From Auanema rhodensis (lineage: Eukaryota; Nematoda; Chromadorea; Rhabditida; Rhabditidae): a DNA stretch of 64,000 nucleotides. The first letter of the stretch is position 1; each line of letters begins with the position of its first letter. Where the stretch lies: assembly GCA_964057225.1 (NCBI GenBank), contig OZ059894.1, positions 496,001-560,000 on the forward strand, given 5' to 3'. Below, one piece after another: positions 11,193 through 26,064 of the stretch. The position numbers and the translations under genes are program-made. The notes below the pieces were generated by a model. That model saw only the letters and a list, made by a program, of their open reading frames with translations, was not told the DNA's origin and searched no databases.

Positions 11193-12688
11193 CACATCAC
11201 GAGTACATTTAATTAGCATAAATTAAAGTTCACGTAAATTTCAAAGTCATGGTTACCATGCACCAATATCAATAAATCTTTGTTTTTAGACTAATATGGA
11301 CATGGGGAATCTAATTTTGAAAACCGCATCTCTTTATCTTTCACGTGAAGCGAGTTACATACCAAGTGCACATCACGTGTACATTTAATTAGCATAAATT
11401 AAAGTTCACGTAAATTTCAAAGTCATGGTTACCATGAACCAATATCAATAAAAATTTGTTTTTAGACTAATATGGACATGGGGAATCTAATTTTGAAAAC
11501 CGCATCTCTTTATCTTTCACGTGAAGCAAGTTACATACCAAGTGCACATCACGTGTACATTTAATTAGCATAAATTAAAGTTCACGTAAATTTCAAAGTC
11601 ATGGTTACCATGCACCAATATCAATAAAAATTTGTTTTTAGACTAATATGGACATGGGGAATCTAATTTTGAAAACCGCATCTCTTTATCTTCCACGTGA
11701 AGCGAGTTACATACCAAGTGCACATCACGTGTACATTTAATTAGCATAAATTAAAGTTCACGTAAATTTCAAAGTCATGGTTACCATGAACCAATATCAA
11801 TAAAAATTTGTTTTTAGACTAATATGGACATGGGGAATCTAATTGTGAAAACCGCATCTCTTTATCTTTCACGTGAAGCGAGTTACATACCAAGTGCACA
11901 TCACGTGTACATTTAATTAGCATAAATTAAAGTTCACGTAAATTTCAAAGTCATGGTTACCATGAACCAATATCAATAAAAATTTGTTTTTAGACTAATA
12001 TGGACATGGGGAATCTAATTTTGAAAACCGCATCTCTTTATCTTTCACGTGAAGCGAGTTACATACCAAGTGCACATCACGTGTACATTTAATTAGCATA
12101 AATTAAAGTTCACGTAAATTTCAAAGTCATGGTTACCATGCACCAATATCAATAAAAATTCGTTTTTAGACTAATATGGACATGGGGAATCTAATTTTGA
12201 AAACCGCATCTCTTTATCTTTCACGTGAAGCGAGTTACATACCAAGTGCACATCAGGTGTACATTTAATTAGCATAAATTAAAGTTCACGTAATTTTCAA
12301 AGACATGGTTACCATGAACCAATATCAATAAAAATTTGTTTTTAGACTAATATGGACATGGGGAATCTAATTTTGAAAACCGCATCTCTTTATCTTACAC
12401 GTGAAGCGAGTTACATACCAAGTGCACATCACGTGTACATTTAATTAGCATAAATTAAAGTTCACGTAAATTTCAAAGTCATGGTTACCATGAACCAATA
12501 TCAATAAAAATTTGTTTTTAGACTAATATGGACATGGGGAATCTAATTTTGAAAACCGCATCTCTTTATCTTTCACGTGAAGCAAGTTACATACCAAGTG
12601 CACATCACGTGTACATTTAATTAGCATAAATTAAAGTTCACGTAAATTTCAAAGTCATGGTTACCATGCACCAATATCAATAAAAATT

Positions 12689-14448
12689 TGTTTTTAGACT
12701 AATATGGACATGGGGAATCTAATTTTGAAAACCGCATCTCTTTATCTTCCACGTGAAGCGAGTTACATACCAAGTGCACATCACGTGTACATTTAATTAG
12801 CATAAATTAAAGTTCACGTAAATTTCAAAGTCATGGTTACCATGAACCAATATCAATAAAAATTTGTTTTTAGACTAATATGGACATGGGGAATCTAATT
12901 TTGAAAACCGCATCTCTTTATCTTTCACGTGAAGCGAGTTATATACCAAGTGCACATCACGTGTACATTTAATTAGCATAAATTAAAGTTCACGTAAATT
13001 TCAAAGTCATGGTTACCATGCACCAATATCAATAAAAATTCGTTTTTAGACTAATATGGACATGGGGAATCTAATTTTGAAAACCGCATCTCTTTATCTT
13101 TCACGTGAAGCGAGTTACATACCAAGTGCACATCAGGTGTACATTTAATTAGCATAAATTAAAGTTCACGTATTTTTCAAAGACATGGTTACCATGAACC
13201 AATATCAATAAAAATTTGTTTTTAGACTAATATGGACATGGGGAATCTAATTTTGAAAACCGCATCTCTTTATCTTACACGTGAAGCGAGTTACATACCA
13301 AGTGCACATCACGTGTACATTTAATTAGCATAAATTAAAGTTCACGTAAATTTCAAAGTCATGGTTACCATGAACCAATATCAATAAAAATTTGTTTTTA
13401 GACTAATATGGACATGGGGAATCTAATTTTGAAAACCGCATCTCTTTATCTTTCACGTGAAGCAAGTTACATACCAAGTGCACATCACGTGTACATTTAA
13501 TTAGCATAAATTAAAGTTCACGTAAATTTCAAAGTCATGGTTACCATGCACCAATATCAATAAAAATTTGTTTTTAGACTAATATGGACATGGGGAATCT
13601 AATTTTGAAAACCGCATCTCTTTATCTTCCACGTGAAGCGAGTTACATACCAAGTGCACATCACGTGTACATTTAATTAGCATAAATTAAAGTTCACGTA
13701 AATTTCAAAGTCATGGTTACCATGAACCAATATCAATAAAAATTTGTTTTTAGACTAATATGGACATGGGGAATCTAATTTTGAAAACCGCATCTCTTTA
13801 TCTTTCACGTGAAGCGAGTTATATACCAAGTGCACATCACGTGTACATTTAATTAGCATAAATTAAAGTTCACGTAAATTTCAAAGTCATGGTTACCATG
13901 CACCAATATCAATAAAAATTCGTTTTTAGACTAATATGGACATGGGGAATCTAATTTTGAAAACCGCATCTCTTTATCTTTCACGTGAAGCGAGTTACAT
14001 ACCAAGTGCACATCAGGTGTACATTTAATTAGCATAAATTAAAGTTCACGTATTTTTCAAAGACATGGTTACCATGAACCAATATCAATAAAAATTTGTT
14101 TTTAGACTAATATGGACATGGGGAATCTAATTTTGAAAACCGCATCTCTTTATCTTACACGTGAAGCGAGTTACATACCAAGTGCACATCACGTGTACAT
14201 TTAATTAGCATAAATTAAAGTTCACGTAAATTTCAAAGTCATGGTTACCATGAACCAATATCAATAAAAATTTGTTTTTAGACTAATATGGACATGGGGA
14301 ATCTAATTTTGAAAACCGCATCTCTTTATCTTTCACGTGAAGCAAGTTACATACCAAGTGCACATCACGTGTACATTTAATTAGCATAAATTAAAGTTCA
14401 CGTAAATTTCAAAGTCATGGTTACCATGCACCAATATCAATAAAAATT
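12689..14448 (+). repeat. 5-monomer HOR in tandem (m72-m76, m77-m81)
   Basis: Two 880-bp units: ccac; ttatatacc with gcacc and attcg; cagg with tattttt; acac; caag gcacc. A single copy is also at 8722-9601 (m50-m54) and a diverged one at 18145-19024 (m103-m107, with private catcatgtg and tggatatgg). The unit is the best-defined short HOR of zone 3. Confidence 0.88.
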
Positions 14449-15504
14449 TGTTTTTAGACTAATATGGACATGGGGAATCTAATTTTGAAAACCGCATCTC
14501 TTTATCTTTCACGTGAAGCGAGTTACATACCAAGTGCACATCACGTGTACATTTAATTAGCATAAATTAAAGTTCACGTATTTTTCAAAGACATGGTTAC
14601 CATGAACCAATATCAATAAAAATTTGTTTTTAGACTAATATGGACATGGGGAATCTAATTTTGAAAACCGCATCTCTTTATCTTACACGTGAAGCGAGTT
14701 ACATACCAAGTGCACATCACGTGTACATTTAATTAGCATAAATTAAAGTTCACGTAAATTTCAAAGTCATGGTTACCATGAACCAATATCAATAAAAATT
14801 TGTTTTTAGACTAATATGGACATGGGGAATCTAATTTTGAAAACCGCATCTCTTTATCTTTCACGTGAAGCAAGTTACATACCAAGTGCACATCACGTGT
14901 ACATTTAATTAGCATAAATTAAAGTTCACGTAAATTTCAAAGTCATGGTTACCATGCACCAATATCAATAAAAATTTGTTTTTAGACTAATATGGACATG
15001 GGGAATCTAATTTTGAAAACCGCATCTCTTTATCTTTCACGTGAAGCGAGTTACATACCAAGTGCACATCACGTGTACATTTAATTAGCATAAATTAAAG
15101 TTCACGTAAATTTCAAAGTCATGGTTACCATGAACCAATATCAATAAAAATTTGTTTTTAGACTAATATGGACATGGGGAATCTAATTTTGAAAACCGCA
15201 TCTCTTTATCTTTCACGTGAAGCGAGTTACATACCAAGTGCACATCACGTGTACATTTAATTAGCATAAATTAAAGTTCACGTAAATTTCAAAGTCATGG
15301 TTACCATGAACCAATATCAATAAAAATTTGTTTTTAGACTAATATGTACATGGGGAATCTAATTTTGAAAACCGCATCTCTTTATCTGTCACGTGAAGCG
15401 AGTTACATACCAAGTGCACATCACGTGTACATTTAATTAGCATAAATTAAAGTTCACGTAAATTTCAAAGTCATGGTTACCATGCACCAATATCAATAAA
15501 AATT

Positions 15505-16560
15505 TGTTTTTAGACTAATATGGACATGGGGAATCTAATTTTGAAAACCGCATCTCTTTATCTTTCACGTGAAGCTAGTTACATACCAAGTGCACATCAC
15601 GTGTACATTTAATTAGCATAAATTGAAGTTCACGTAAATTTCAAAGTCATGGTTACCATGCACCAATATCAATAACAATTTGTTTTTAGACTAATATGGA
15701 CATGGGGAATCTAATTTTGAAAACCGCATCTCTTTATCTTTCACGTGAAGCGAGTTACATACCAAGTGCACATCACGTGTACATTTAATTAGCATAAATT
15801 AAAGTTCACGTAAATTTCAAAGTCATGGTTACCATGCACCAATATCAATAAAAATTTGTTTTTAGACTAATATGGACATGGGGAATCTAATTTTGAAAAC
15901 CGCATCTCTTTATCTTTCACGTGAAGCGAGTTACATACCAAGTGCACATCACGTGTACATTTAATTAGCATAAATTAAAGTTCACGTAAATTTCAAAATC
16001 ATGGTTACCATGCACCAATATCAATAAAAATTTGTTTTTAGACTAATATGGACATGGGGAATCTAATTTTGAAAACCGCATCTCTTTATCTTTCACGTGA
16101 AGCTAGTTACATACCAAGTGCACATCACGTGTACATTTAATTAGCATAAATTGAAGTTCACGTAAATTTCAAAGTCATGGTTACCATGCACCAATATCAA
16201 TAACAATTTGTTTTTAGACTAATATGGACATGGGGAATCTAATTTTGAAAACCGCATCTCTTTATCTTTCACGTGAAGCGAGTTACATACCAAGTGCACA
16301 TCACGTGTACATTTAATTAGCATAAATTAAAGTTCACGTAAATTTCAAAGTCATGGTTACCATGCACCAATATCAATAAAAATTTGTTTTTAGACTAATA
16401 TGGACATGGGGAATCTAATTTTGAAAACCGCATCTCTTTATCTTTCACGTGAAGCGAGTTACATACCAAGTGCACATCACGTGTACATTTAATTAGCATA
16501 AATTAAAGTTCACGTAAATTTCAAAATCATGGTTACCATGCACCAATATCAATAAAAATT
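15505..16560 (+). repeat. 3-monomer tandem pair (m88-m90, m91-m93)
   Basis: Two 528-bp units. First monomer: ctagtt, attgaagtt, gcacc, aacaatt (called beta here). Second: plain gcacc. Third: aaaatcatgg with gcacc. Beta monomers recur at m111, m135, m149, m158/159 and m171, each right after a tgtaca monomer, so this beta-gamma-delta trio is a recurring module that happened to duplicate only here. Confidence 0.88.
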
Positions 16561-17616
16561 TGTTTTTAGACTAATATGGACATGGGGAATCTAATTTTGA
16601 AAACCGCATCTCTTTATCTTCCACGTGAAGCGAGTTACATACCAAGTGCACATCACGTGTACATTTAATTAGCATAAATTAAAGTTCACGTAAATTTCAA
16701 AGTCATGGTTACCATGAACCAATATCAATAAAAATTTGTTTTTAGACTAATATGGACATGGGGAATCTAATTTTGAAAACCGCATCTCTTTATCTTTCAC
16801 GTGAAGCGAGTTACATACCAAGTGCACATCACGTGTACATTTAATTAGCATAAATTAAAGTTCACGTAAATTTCAAAGTCATGGTTACCATGAACCAATA
16901 TCAATAAAAATTTGTTTTTAGACTAATATGGACATGGGGAATCTAATTTTGAAAACCGCATCTCTTTATCTTTCACGTGAAGCGAGTTACATACCAAGTG
17001 CACATCACGTGTACATTTAATTAGCATAAATTAAAGTTCACGTAAATTTCAAAGTCATGGTTACCATGCACCAATATCAATAAAAATTCGTTTTTAGACT
17101 AATATGGACATGGGGAATCTAATTTTGAAAACCGCATCTCTTTATCTTTCACGTGAAGCGAGTTACATACCAAGTGCACATCAGGTGTACATTTAATTAG
17201 CATAAATTAAAGTTCACGTAAATTTCAAAGTCATGGTTACCATGCACCAATATCAATAAAAATTTGTTTTTAGACTAATATGGACATGGGGAATCTAATT
17301 TTGAAAACCGCATCTCTTTATCTTCCACGTGAAGCGAGTTACATACCAAGTGCACATCACGTGTACATTTAATTAGCATAAATTAAAGTTCACGTAAATT
17401 TCAAAGTCATGGTTACCATGAACCAATATCAATAAAAATTTGTTTTTAGACTAATATGGACATGGGGAATCTAATTTTGAAAACCGCATCTCTTTATCTT
17501 TCACGTGAAGCGAGTTACATACCAAGTGCACATCACGTGTACATTTAATTAGCATAAATTAAAGTTCACGTAAATTTCAAAATCATGGTTATCATGAACC
17601 AATATCAATAAAAATT
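16561..17616 (+). repeat. zone 3 mosaic m94-m99
   Basis: ccac; gaacc; gcacc+attcg; cagg with taaattt, agtca and gcacc (m97, a chimera since cagg elsewhere travels with agaca and gaacc); ccac; aaaatcat with ttatcatg (m99). m91-m96 (16033-17088) return as m111-m116 (19553-20608), 3,520 bp away. Confidence 0.8.
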
Positions 17617-19024
17617 TGTTTTTGGACTAATATGGACATGGGGAATCTAATTTTGAAAACCGCATCTCTTTATCTTTCACGTGAAGCGAGTTACATACCA
17701 AGTGCACATCAGGTGTACATTTAATTAGCATAAATTAAAGTTCACGTAATTTTCAAAGACATGGTTACCATGAACCAATATCAATAAAAATTTGTTTTTA
17801 GACTAATATGGACATGGGGAATCTAATTTTGAAAACCGCATCTCTTTATCTTACACGTGAAGCGAGTTACATACCAAGTGCACATCACGTGTACATTTAA
17901 TTAGCATAAATTAAAGTTCACGTAAATTTCAAAGTCATGGTTACCATGAACCAATATCAATAAAAATTTGTTTTTAGACTAATATGGACATGGGGAATCT
18001 AATTTTGAAAACCGCATCTCTTTATCTTTCACGTGAAGCAAGTTACATACCAAGTGCACATCACGTGTACATTTAATTAGCATAAATTAAAGTTCACGTA
18101 AATTTCAAAGTCATGGTTACCATGCACCAATATCAATAAAAATTTGTTTTTAGACTAATATGGACATGGGGAATCTAATTTTGAAAACCGCATCTCTTTA
18201 TCTTCCACGTGAAGCGAGTTACATACCAAGTGCACATCATGTGTACATTTAATTAGCATAAATTAAAGTTCACGTAAATTTCAAAGTCATGGTTACCATG
18301 AACCAATATCAATAAAAATTTGTTTTTAGACTAATATGGATATGGGGAATCTAATTTTGAAAACCGCATCTCTTTATCTTTCACGTGAAGCGAGTTATAT
18401 ACCAAGTGCACATCACGTGTACATTTAATTAGCATAAATTAAAGTTCACGTAAATTTCAAAGTCATGGTTACCATGCACCAATATCAATAAAAATTCGTT
18501 TTTAGACTAATATGGACATGGGGAATCTAATTTTGAAAACCGCATCTCTTTATCTTTCACGTGAAGCGAGTTACATACCAAGTGCACATCAGGTGTACAT
18601 TTAATTAGCATAAATTAAAGTTCACGTATTTTTCAAAGACATGGTTACCATGAACCAATATCAATAAAAATTTGTTTTTAGACTAATATGGACATGGGGA
18701 ATCTAATTTTGAAAACCGCATCTCTTTATCTTACACGTGAAGCGAGTTACATACCAAGTGCACATCACGTGTACATTTAATTAGCATAAATTAAAGTTCA
18801 CGTAAATTTCAAAGTCATGGTTACCATGAACCAATATCAATAAAAATTTGTTTTTAGACTAATATGGACATGGGGAATCTAATTTTGAAAACCGCATCTC
18901 TTTATCTTTCACGTGAAGCAAGTTACATACCAAGTGCACATCACGTGTACATTTAATTAGCATAAATTAAAGTTCACGTAAATTTCAAAGTCATGGTTAC
19001 CATGCACCAATATCAATAAAAATT
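17617..19024 (+). repeat. 8-monomer block, third copy (m100-m107)
   Basis: Order cagg+taatttt; acac; caag; ccac; ttatatacc+attcg; cagg+tattttt; acac; caag. The same eight are at 8194-9601 (m47-m54) and 12161-13568 (m69-m76). Private changes here: tttggac in m100, catcatgtg in m103 (CpG to TpG in box 2), tggatatgg in m104. Confidence 0.87.
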
Positions 19025-22016
19025 TGTTTTTAGACTAATATGGACATGGGGAATCTAATTTTGAAAACCGCATCTCTTTATCTTTCACGTGAAGCGAGTT
19101 ACATACCAAGTGCACATCACGTGTACATTTAATTAGCATAAATTAAAGTTCACGTAAATTTCAAAGTCATGGTTACCATGAACCAATATCAATAAAAATT
19201 TGTTTTTAGACTAATATGGACATGGGGAATCTAATTTTGAAAACCGCATCTCTTTATCTTTCACGTGAAGCGAGTTACATACCAAGTGCACATCACGTGT
19301 ACATTTAATTAGCATAAATTAAAGTTCACGTAAATTTCAAAGTCATGGTTACCATGAACCAATATCAATAAAAATTTGTTTTTAGACTAATATGTACATG
19401 GGGAATCTAATTTTGAAAACCGCATCTCTTTATCTGTCACGTGAAGCAAGTTACATACCAAGTGCACATCACGTGTACATTTAATTAGCATAAATTAAAG
19501 TTCACGTAAATTTCAAAGTCATGGTTACCATGCACCAATATCAATAAAAATTTGTTTTTAGACTAATATGGACATGGGGAATCTAATTTTGAAAACCGCA
19601 TCTCTTTATCTTTCACGTGAAGCTAGTTACATACCAAGTGCACATCACGTGTACATTTAATTAGCATAAATTGAAGTTCACGTAAATTTCAAAGTCATGG
19701 TTACCATGCACCAATATCAATAACAATTTGTTTTTAGACTAATATGGACATGGGGAATCTAATTTTGAAAACCGCATCTCTTTATCTTTCACGTGAAGCG
19801 AGTTACATACCAAGTGCACATCACGTGTACATTTAATTAGCATAAATTAAAGTTCACGTAAATTTCAAAGTCATGGTTACCATGCACCAATATCAATAAA
19901 AATTTGTTTTTAGACTAATATGGACATGGGGAATCTAATTTTGAAAACCGCATCTCTTTATCTTTCACGTGAAGCGAGTTACATACCAAGTGCACATCAC
20001 GTGTACATTTAATTAGCATAAATTAAAGTTCACGTAAATTTCAAAATCATGGTTACCATGCACCAATATCAATAAAAATTTGTTTTTAGACTAATATGGA
20101 CATGGGGAATCTAATTTTGAAAACCGCATCTCTTTATCTTCCACGTGAAGCGAGTTACATACCAAGTGCACATCACGTGTACATTTAATTAGCATAAATT
20201 AAAGTTCACGTAAATTTCAAAGTCATGGTTACCATGAACCAATATCAATAAAAATTTGTTTTTAGACTAATATGGACATGGGGAATCTAATTTTGAAAAC
20301 CGCATCTCTTTATCTTTCACGTGAAGCGAGTTACATACCAAGTGCACATCACGTGTACATTTAATTAGCATAAATTAAAGTTCACGTAAATTTCAAAGTC
20401 ATGGTTACCATGAACCAATATCAATAAAAATTTGTTTTTAGACTAATATGGACATGGGGAATCTAATTTTGAAAACCGCATCTCTTTATCTTTCACGTGA
20501 AGCGAGTTACATACCAAGTGCACATCACGTGTACATTTAATTAGCATAAATTAAAGTTCACGTAAATTTCAAAGTCATGGTTACCATGCACCAATATCAA
20601 TAAAAATTCGTTTTTAGACTAATATGGACATGGGGAATCTAATTTTGAAAACCGCATCTCTTTATCTTTCACGTGAAGCGAGTTACATACCAAGTGCACA
20701 TCACGTGTACATTTAATTAGCATAAATTAAAGTTCACGTAAATTTCAAAGTCATGGTTACCATGCACCAATATCAATAAAAATTCGTTTTTAGACTAATA
20801 TGGACATGGGGAATCTAATTTTGAAAACCGCATCTCTTTATCTTTCACGTGAAGCGAGTTACATACCAAGTGCACATCAGGTGTACATTTAATTAGCATA
20901 AATTAAAGTTCACGTAATTTTCAAAGACATGGTTACCATGAACCAATATCAATAAAAATTTGTTTTTAGACTAATATGGACATGGGGAATCTAATTTTGA
21001 AAACCGCATCTCTTTATCTTACACGTGAAGCGAGTTACATACCAAGTGCACATCACGTGTACATTTAATTAGCATAAATTAAAGTTCACGTAAATTTCAA
21101 AGACATGGTTACCATGAACCAATATCAATAAAAATTTGTTTTTAGACTAATATGGACATGGGGAATCTAATTTTGAAAACCGCATCTCTTTATCTTACAC
21201 GTGAAGCGAGTTACATACCAAGTGCACATCACGTGTACATTTAATTAGCATAAATTAAAGTTCACGTAAATTTCAAAGTCATGGTTACCATGAACCAATA
21301 TCAATAAAAATTTGTTTTTAGACTAATATGGACATGGGGAATCTAATTTTGAAAACCGCATCTCTTTATCTTTCACGTGAAGCGAGTTACATACCAAGTG
21401 CACATCAGGTGTACATTTAATTAGCATAAATTAAAGTTCACGTAATTTTCAAAGACATGGTTACCATGAACCAATATCAATAAAAATTTGTTTTTAGACT
21501 AATATGGACATGGGGAATCTAATTTTGAAAACCGCATCTCTTTATCTTTCACGTGAAGCAAGTTACATACCAAGTGCACATCACGTGTACATTTAATTAG
21601 CATAAATTAAAGTTCACGTAAATTTCAAAGTCATGGTTACCATGCACCAATATCAATAAAAATTTGTTTTTAGACTAATATGGACATGGGGAATCTAATT
21701 TTGAAAACCGCATCTCTTTATCTTTCACGTGAAGCGAGTTACATACCAAGTGCACATCACGTGTACATTTAATTAGCATAAATTAAAGTTCACGTAAATT
21801 TCAAAGTCATGGTTACCATGAACCAATATCAATAAAAATTTGTTTTTAGACTAATATGGACATGGGGAATCTAATTTTGAAAACCGCATCTCTTTATCTT
21901 TCACGTGAAGCGAGTTACATACCAAGTGCACATCACGTGTACATTTAATTAGCATAAATTAAAGTTCACGTAAATTTCAAAGTCATGGTTACCATGAACC
22001 AATATCAATAAAAATT
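19025..22016 (+). repeat. zone 3 mosaic m108-m124
   Basis: Two gaacc monomers, then tgtaca with tctgtcac and caag (m110, 19377), beta-gamma-delta (m111-m113), ccac, gaacc, two consecutive gcacc+attcg monomers (m116-m117), cagg+taatttt, acac with a chimeric taaattt/agaca 3' part (m119), acac, cagg, caag, gaacc, gaacc. The doubling of attcg and of acac looks like single-monomer slippage. Confidence 0.8.
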
Positions 22017-23072
22017 TGTTTTTAGACTAATATGGACATGGGGAATCTAATTTTGAAAACCGCATCTCTTTATCTTTCACGTGAAGCGAGTTACATACCA
22101 AGTGCACATCACGTGTACATTTAATTAGCATAAATTAAAGTTCACGTAAATTTCAAAGTCATGGTTACCATGCACCAATATCAATAAAAATTTGTTTTTA
22201 GACTAATATGGACATGGGGAATCTAATTTTGAAAACCGCATCTCTTTATCTTTCACGTGAAGCGAGTTACATACCAAGTGCACATCACGTGTACATTTAA
22301 TTAGCATAAATTAAAGTTCACGTAAATTTCAAAATCATGGTTACCATGAACCAATATCAATGAAAATTTGTTTTTAGACTAATATGGACATGGGGAATCT
22401 AATTTTGAAAACCGCATCTCTTTATCTTTCACGTGAAGCAAGTTACATACCAAGTGCACATCACGTGTACATTTAATTAGCATAAATTAAAGTTCACGTA
22501 AATTTCAAAGTCATGGTTACCATGCACCAATATCAATAAAAATTTGTTTTTAGACTAATATGGACATGGGGAATCAAATTTTGAAAACCGCATCTCTTTA
22601 TCTTTCACGTGAAGCGAGTTACATACGAAGTGCACATCACGTGTACATTTAATTAGCATAAATTAAAGTTCACGTAAATTTCAAAGTCATGGTTACCATG
22701 CACCAATATCAATAAAAATTCGTTTTTAGACTAATATGGACATGGGGAATCTAATTTTGAAAACCGCATCTCTTTATCTTTCACGTGAAGCGAGTTACAT
22801 ACCAAGTGCACATCAGGTGTACATTTAATTAGCATAAATTAAAGTTCACGTAATTTTCAAAGACATGGTTACCATGAACCAATATCAATAAAAATTTGTT
22901 TTTAGACTAATATGGACATGGGGAATCTAATTTTGAAAACCGCATCTCTTTATCTTACACGTGAAGCGAGTTACATACCAAGTGCACATCACGTGTACAT
23001 TTAATTAGCATAAATTAAAGTTCACGTAAATTTCAAAGTCATGGTTACCATGAACCAATATCAATAAAAATT
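22017..23072 (+). repeat. 6-monomer block, copy 1 (m125-m130)
   Basis: gcacc; aaaatcat with tgaaaat (g at 22362); caag; gaatcaaat with tacgaag and attcg; cagg+taatttt; acac. The same order is at 26417-27472, offset exactly 4,400 bp (25 monomers). The tgaaaat and gaatcaaat markers appear a third time at 28522 and 28736, 1,760 bp further, without tacgaag. Confidence 0.87.
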
Positions 23073-26064
23073 TGTTTTTAGACTAATATGGACATGGGGA
23101 ATCTAATTTTGAAAACCGCATCTCTTTATCTTTCACGTGAAGCGAGTTACATACCAAGTGCACATCAGGTGTACATTTAATTAGCATAAATTAAAGTTCA
23201 CGTAATTTTCAAAGACATGGTTACCATGAACCAATATCAATAAAAATTTGTTTTTAGACTAATATGGACATGGAGAATCTAATTTTGAAAACCGCATCTC
23301 TTTATCTTTCACGTGAAGCGAGTTACATACCAAGTGCACATCACGTGTACATTTAATTAGCATAAATTAAAGTTCACGTAAATTTCAAAGTCATGGTTAC
23401 CATGAACCAATATCAATAAAAATTTGTTTTTAGACTAATATGGACATGGGGAATCTAATTTTGAAAACCGCATCTCTTTATCTTTCACGTGAAGCGAGTT
23501 ACATACCAAGTGCACATCACGTGTACATTTAATTAGCATAAATTAAAGTTCACGTAAATTTCAAAGTCATGGTTACCATGAACCAATATCAATAAAAATT
23601 TGTTTTTAGACTAATATGTACATGGGGAATCTAATTTTGAAAACCGCATCTCTTTTTCTGTCACGTGAAGCAAGTTACATACCAAGTGCACATCACGTGT
23701 ACATTTAATTAGCATAAATTAAAGTTCACGTAAATTTCAAAGTCATGGTTACCATGCACCAATATCAATAAAAATTTGTTTTTAGACTAATATGGACATG
23801 GGAAATCTAATTTTGAAAACCGCATCTCTTTATCTTTCACGTGAAGCTAGTTACATACCAAGTGCACATCACGTGTACATTTAATTAGCATAAATTGAAG
23901 TTCACGTAAATTTCAAAGTCATGGTTACCATGCACCAATATCAATAACAATTTGTTTCTAGACTAATATGGACATGGGGAATCTAATTTTGAAAACCGCA
24001 TCTCTTTATCTTTCACGTGAAGCGAGTTACATACCAAGTGCACATCACGTGTACATTTAATTAGCATAAATTAAAGTTCACGTAAATTTCAAAGTCATGG
24101 TTACCATGCACCAATATCAATAAAAATTTGTTTTTAGACTAATATGGACATGGGGAATCTAATTTTGAAAACCGCATCTCTTTATCTTTCACGTGAAGCG
24201 AGTTACATACCAAGTGCACATCACGTGTACATTTAATTAGCATAAATTAAAGTTCACGTAAATTTCAAAGTCATGGTTACCATGCACCAATATCAATAAA
24301 AATTTGTTTTTAGACTAATATGGACATGGGTAATCTAATTTTGAAAACCGCATCTCTTTATCTTTCACGTGAAGCGAGTTACATACCAAGTGCACATCAG
24401 GTGTACATTTAATTAGCATAAATTAAAGTTCACGTAATTTTCAAAGACATGGTTACCATGAACCAATATCAATAAAAATTTGTTTTTAGACTAATATGGA
24501 CATGGGGAATCTAATTTTGAAAACCGCATCTCTTTATCTTTCACGTGAAGCGAGTTACATACCAAGTGCACATCACGTGTACATTTAATTAGCATAAATT
24601 AAAGTTCACGTAAATTTCAAAGTCATGGTTACCATGAACCAATATCAATAAAAATTTGTTTTTAGACTAATATGGACATGGGGAATCTAATTTTGAAAAC
24701 CGCATCTCTTTATCTTTCACGTGAAGCAAGTTACATACCAAGTGCACATCACGTGTACATTTAATTAGCATAAATTAAAGTTCACGTAAATTTCAAAGTC
24801 ATGGTTACCATGCACCAATATCAATAAAAATTTGTTTTTAGACTAATATGGACATGGGGAATCTAATTTTGAAAACCGCATCTCTTTATCTTTCACGTGA
24901 AGCGAGTTACATACCAAGTGCACATCACGTGTACATTTAATTAGCATAAATTAAAGTTCACGTAAATTTCAAAGTCATGGTTACCATGAACCAATATCAA
25001 TAAAAATTTGTTTTTAGACTAATATGGACATGGGGAATCTAATTTTGAAAACCGCATCTCTTTATCTTTCACGTGAAGCAAGTTACATACCAAGTGCACA
25101 TCACGTGTACATTTAATTAGCATAAATTAAAGTTCACGTAAATTTCAAAGTCATGGTTACCATGCACCAATATCAATAAAAATTCGTTTTTAGACTAATA
25201 TGGACATGGGGAATCTAATTTTGAAAACCGCATCTCTTTATCTTTCACGTGAAGCGAGTTACATACCAAGTGCACATCAGGTGTACATTTAATTAGCATA
25301 AATTAAAGTTCACGTAATTTTCAAAGACATGGTTACCATGAACCAATATCAATAAAAATTTGTTTTTAGACTAATATGGACATGGGGAATCTAATTTTGA
25401 AAACCGCATCTCTTTATCTTACACGTGAAGCGAGTTACATACCAAGTGCACATCACGTGTACATTTAATTAGCATAAATTAAAGTTCACGTAATTTTCAA
25501 AGACATGGTTACCATGAACCAATATCAATAAAAATTTGTTTTTAGACTAATATGGACATGGGGAATCTAATTTTGAAAACCGCATCTCTTTATCTTACAC
25601 GTGAAGCGAGTTACATACCAAGTGCACATCACGTGTACATTTAATTAGCATAAATTAAAGTTCACGTAAATTTCAAAGTCATGGTTACCATGAACCAATA
25701 TCAATAAAAATTTGTTTTTAGACTAATATGGACATGGGGAATCTAATTTTGAAAACCGCATCTCTTTATCTTTCACGTGAAGCGAGTTACATACCAAGTG
25801 CACATCAGGTGTACATTTAATTAGCATAAATTAAAGTTCACGTAATTTTCAAAGACATGGTTACCATGAACCAATATCAATAAAAATTTGTTTTTAGACT
25901 AATATGGACATGGGGAATCTAATTTTGAAAACCGCATCTCTTTATCTTACACGTGAAGCGAGTTACATACCAAGTGCACATCACGTGTACATTTAATTAG
26001 CATAAATTAAAGTTCACGTAAATTTCAAAGTCATGGTTACCATGAACCAATATCAATAAAAATT
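23073..26064 (+). repeat. zone 3 mosaic m131-m147
   Basis: Includes cagg (m131), private ggagaat (m132), tgtaca with private tttttctgtcac (m134, 23601), ggaaatc+beta (m135), private ttct in m136, and gggtaat+cagg (m138, 24305). m138-m141 (24305-25008) correspond to m165-m168 (29057-29760), 27 monomers apart. m144 joins an acac 5' half to a taatttt/agaca 3' half, another within-monomer recombinant. Confidence 0.78.

Larger units (their letters stand above)
10658..15504 (+). repeat. 27-monomer block (m61-m87), 4,847 bp
   Basis: Second version of the 22-monomer block, longer by exactly 880 bp because the 5-monomer set m72-m76 is repeated as m77-m81. Private differences: gtgaaaacc in m67 and loss of caag in m68. 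It ends, like the first copy, with a tgtaca/tctgtcac monomer (m87), but is followed by ctagtt monomers instead of another ggaaat monomer. Confidence 0.9.
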
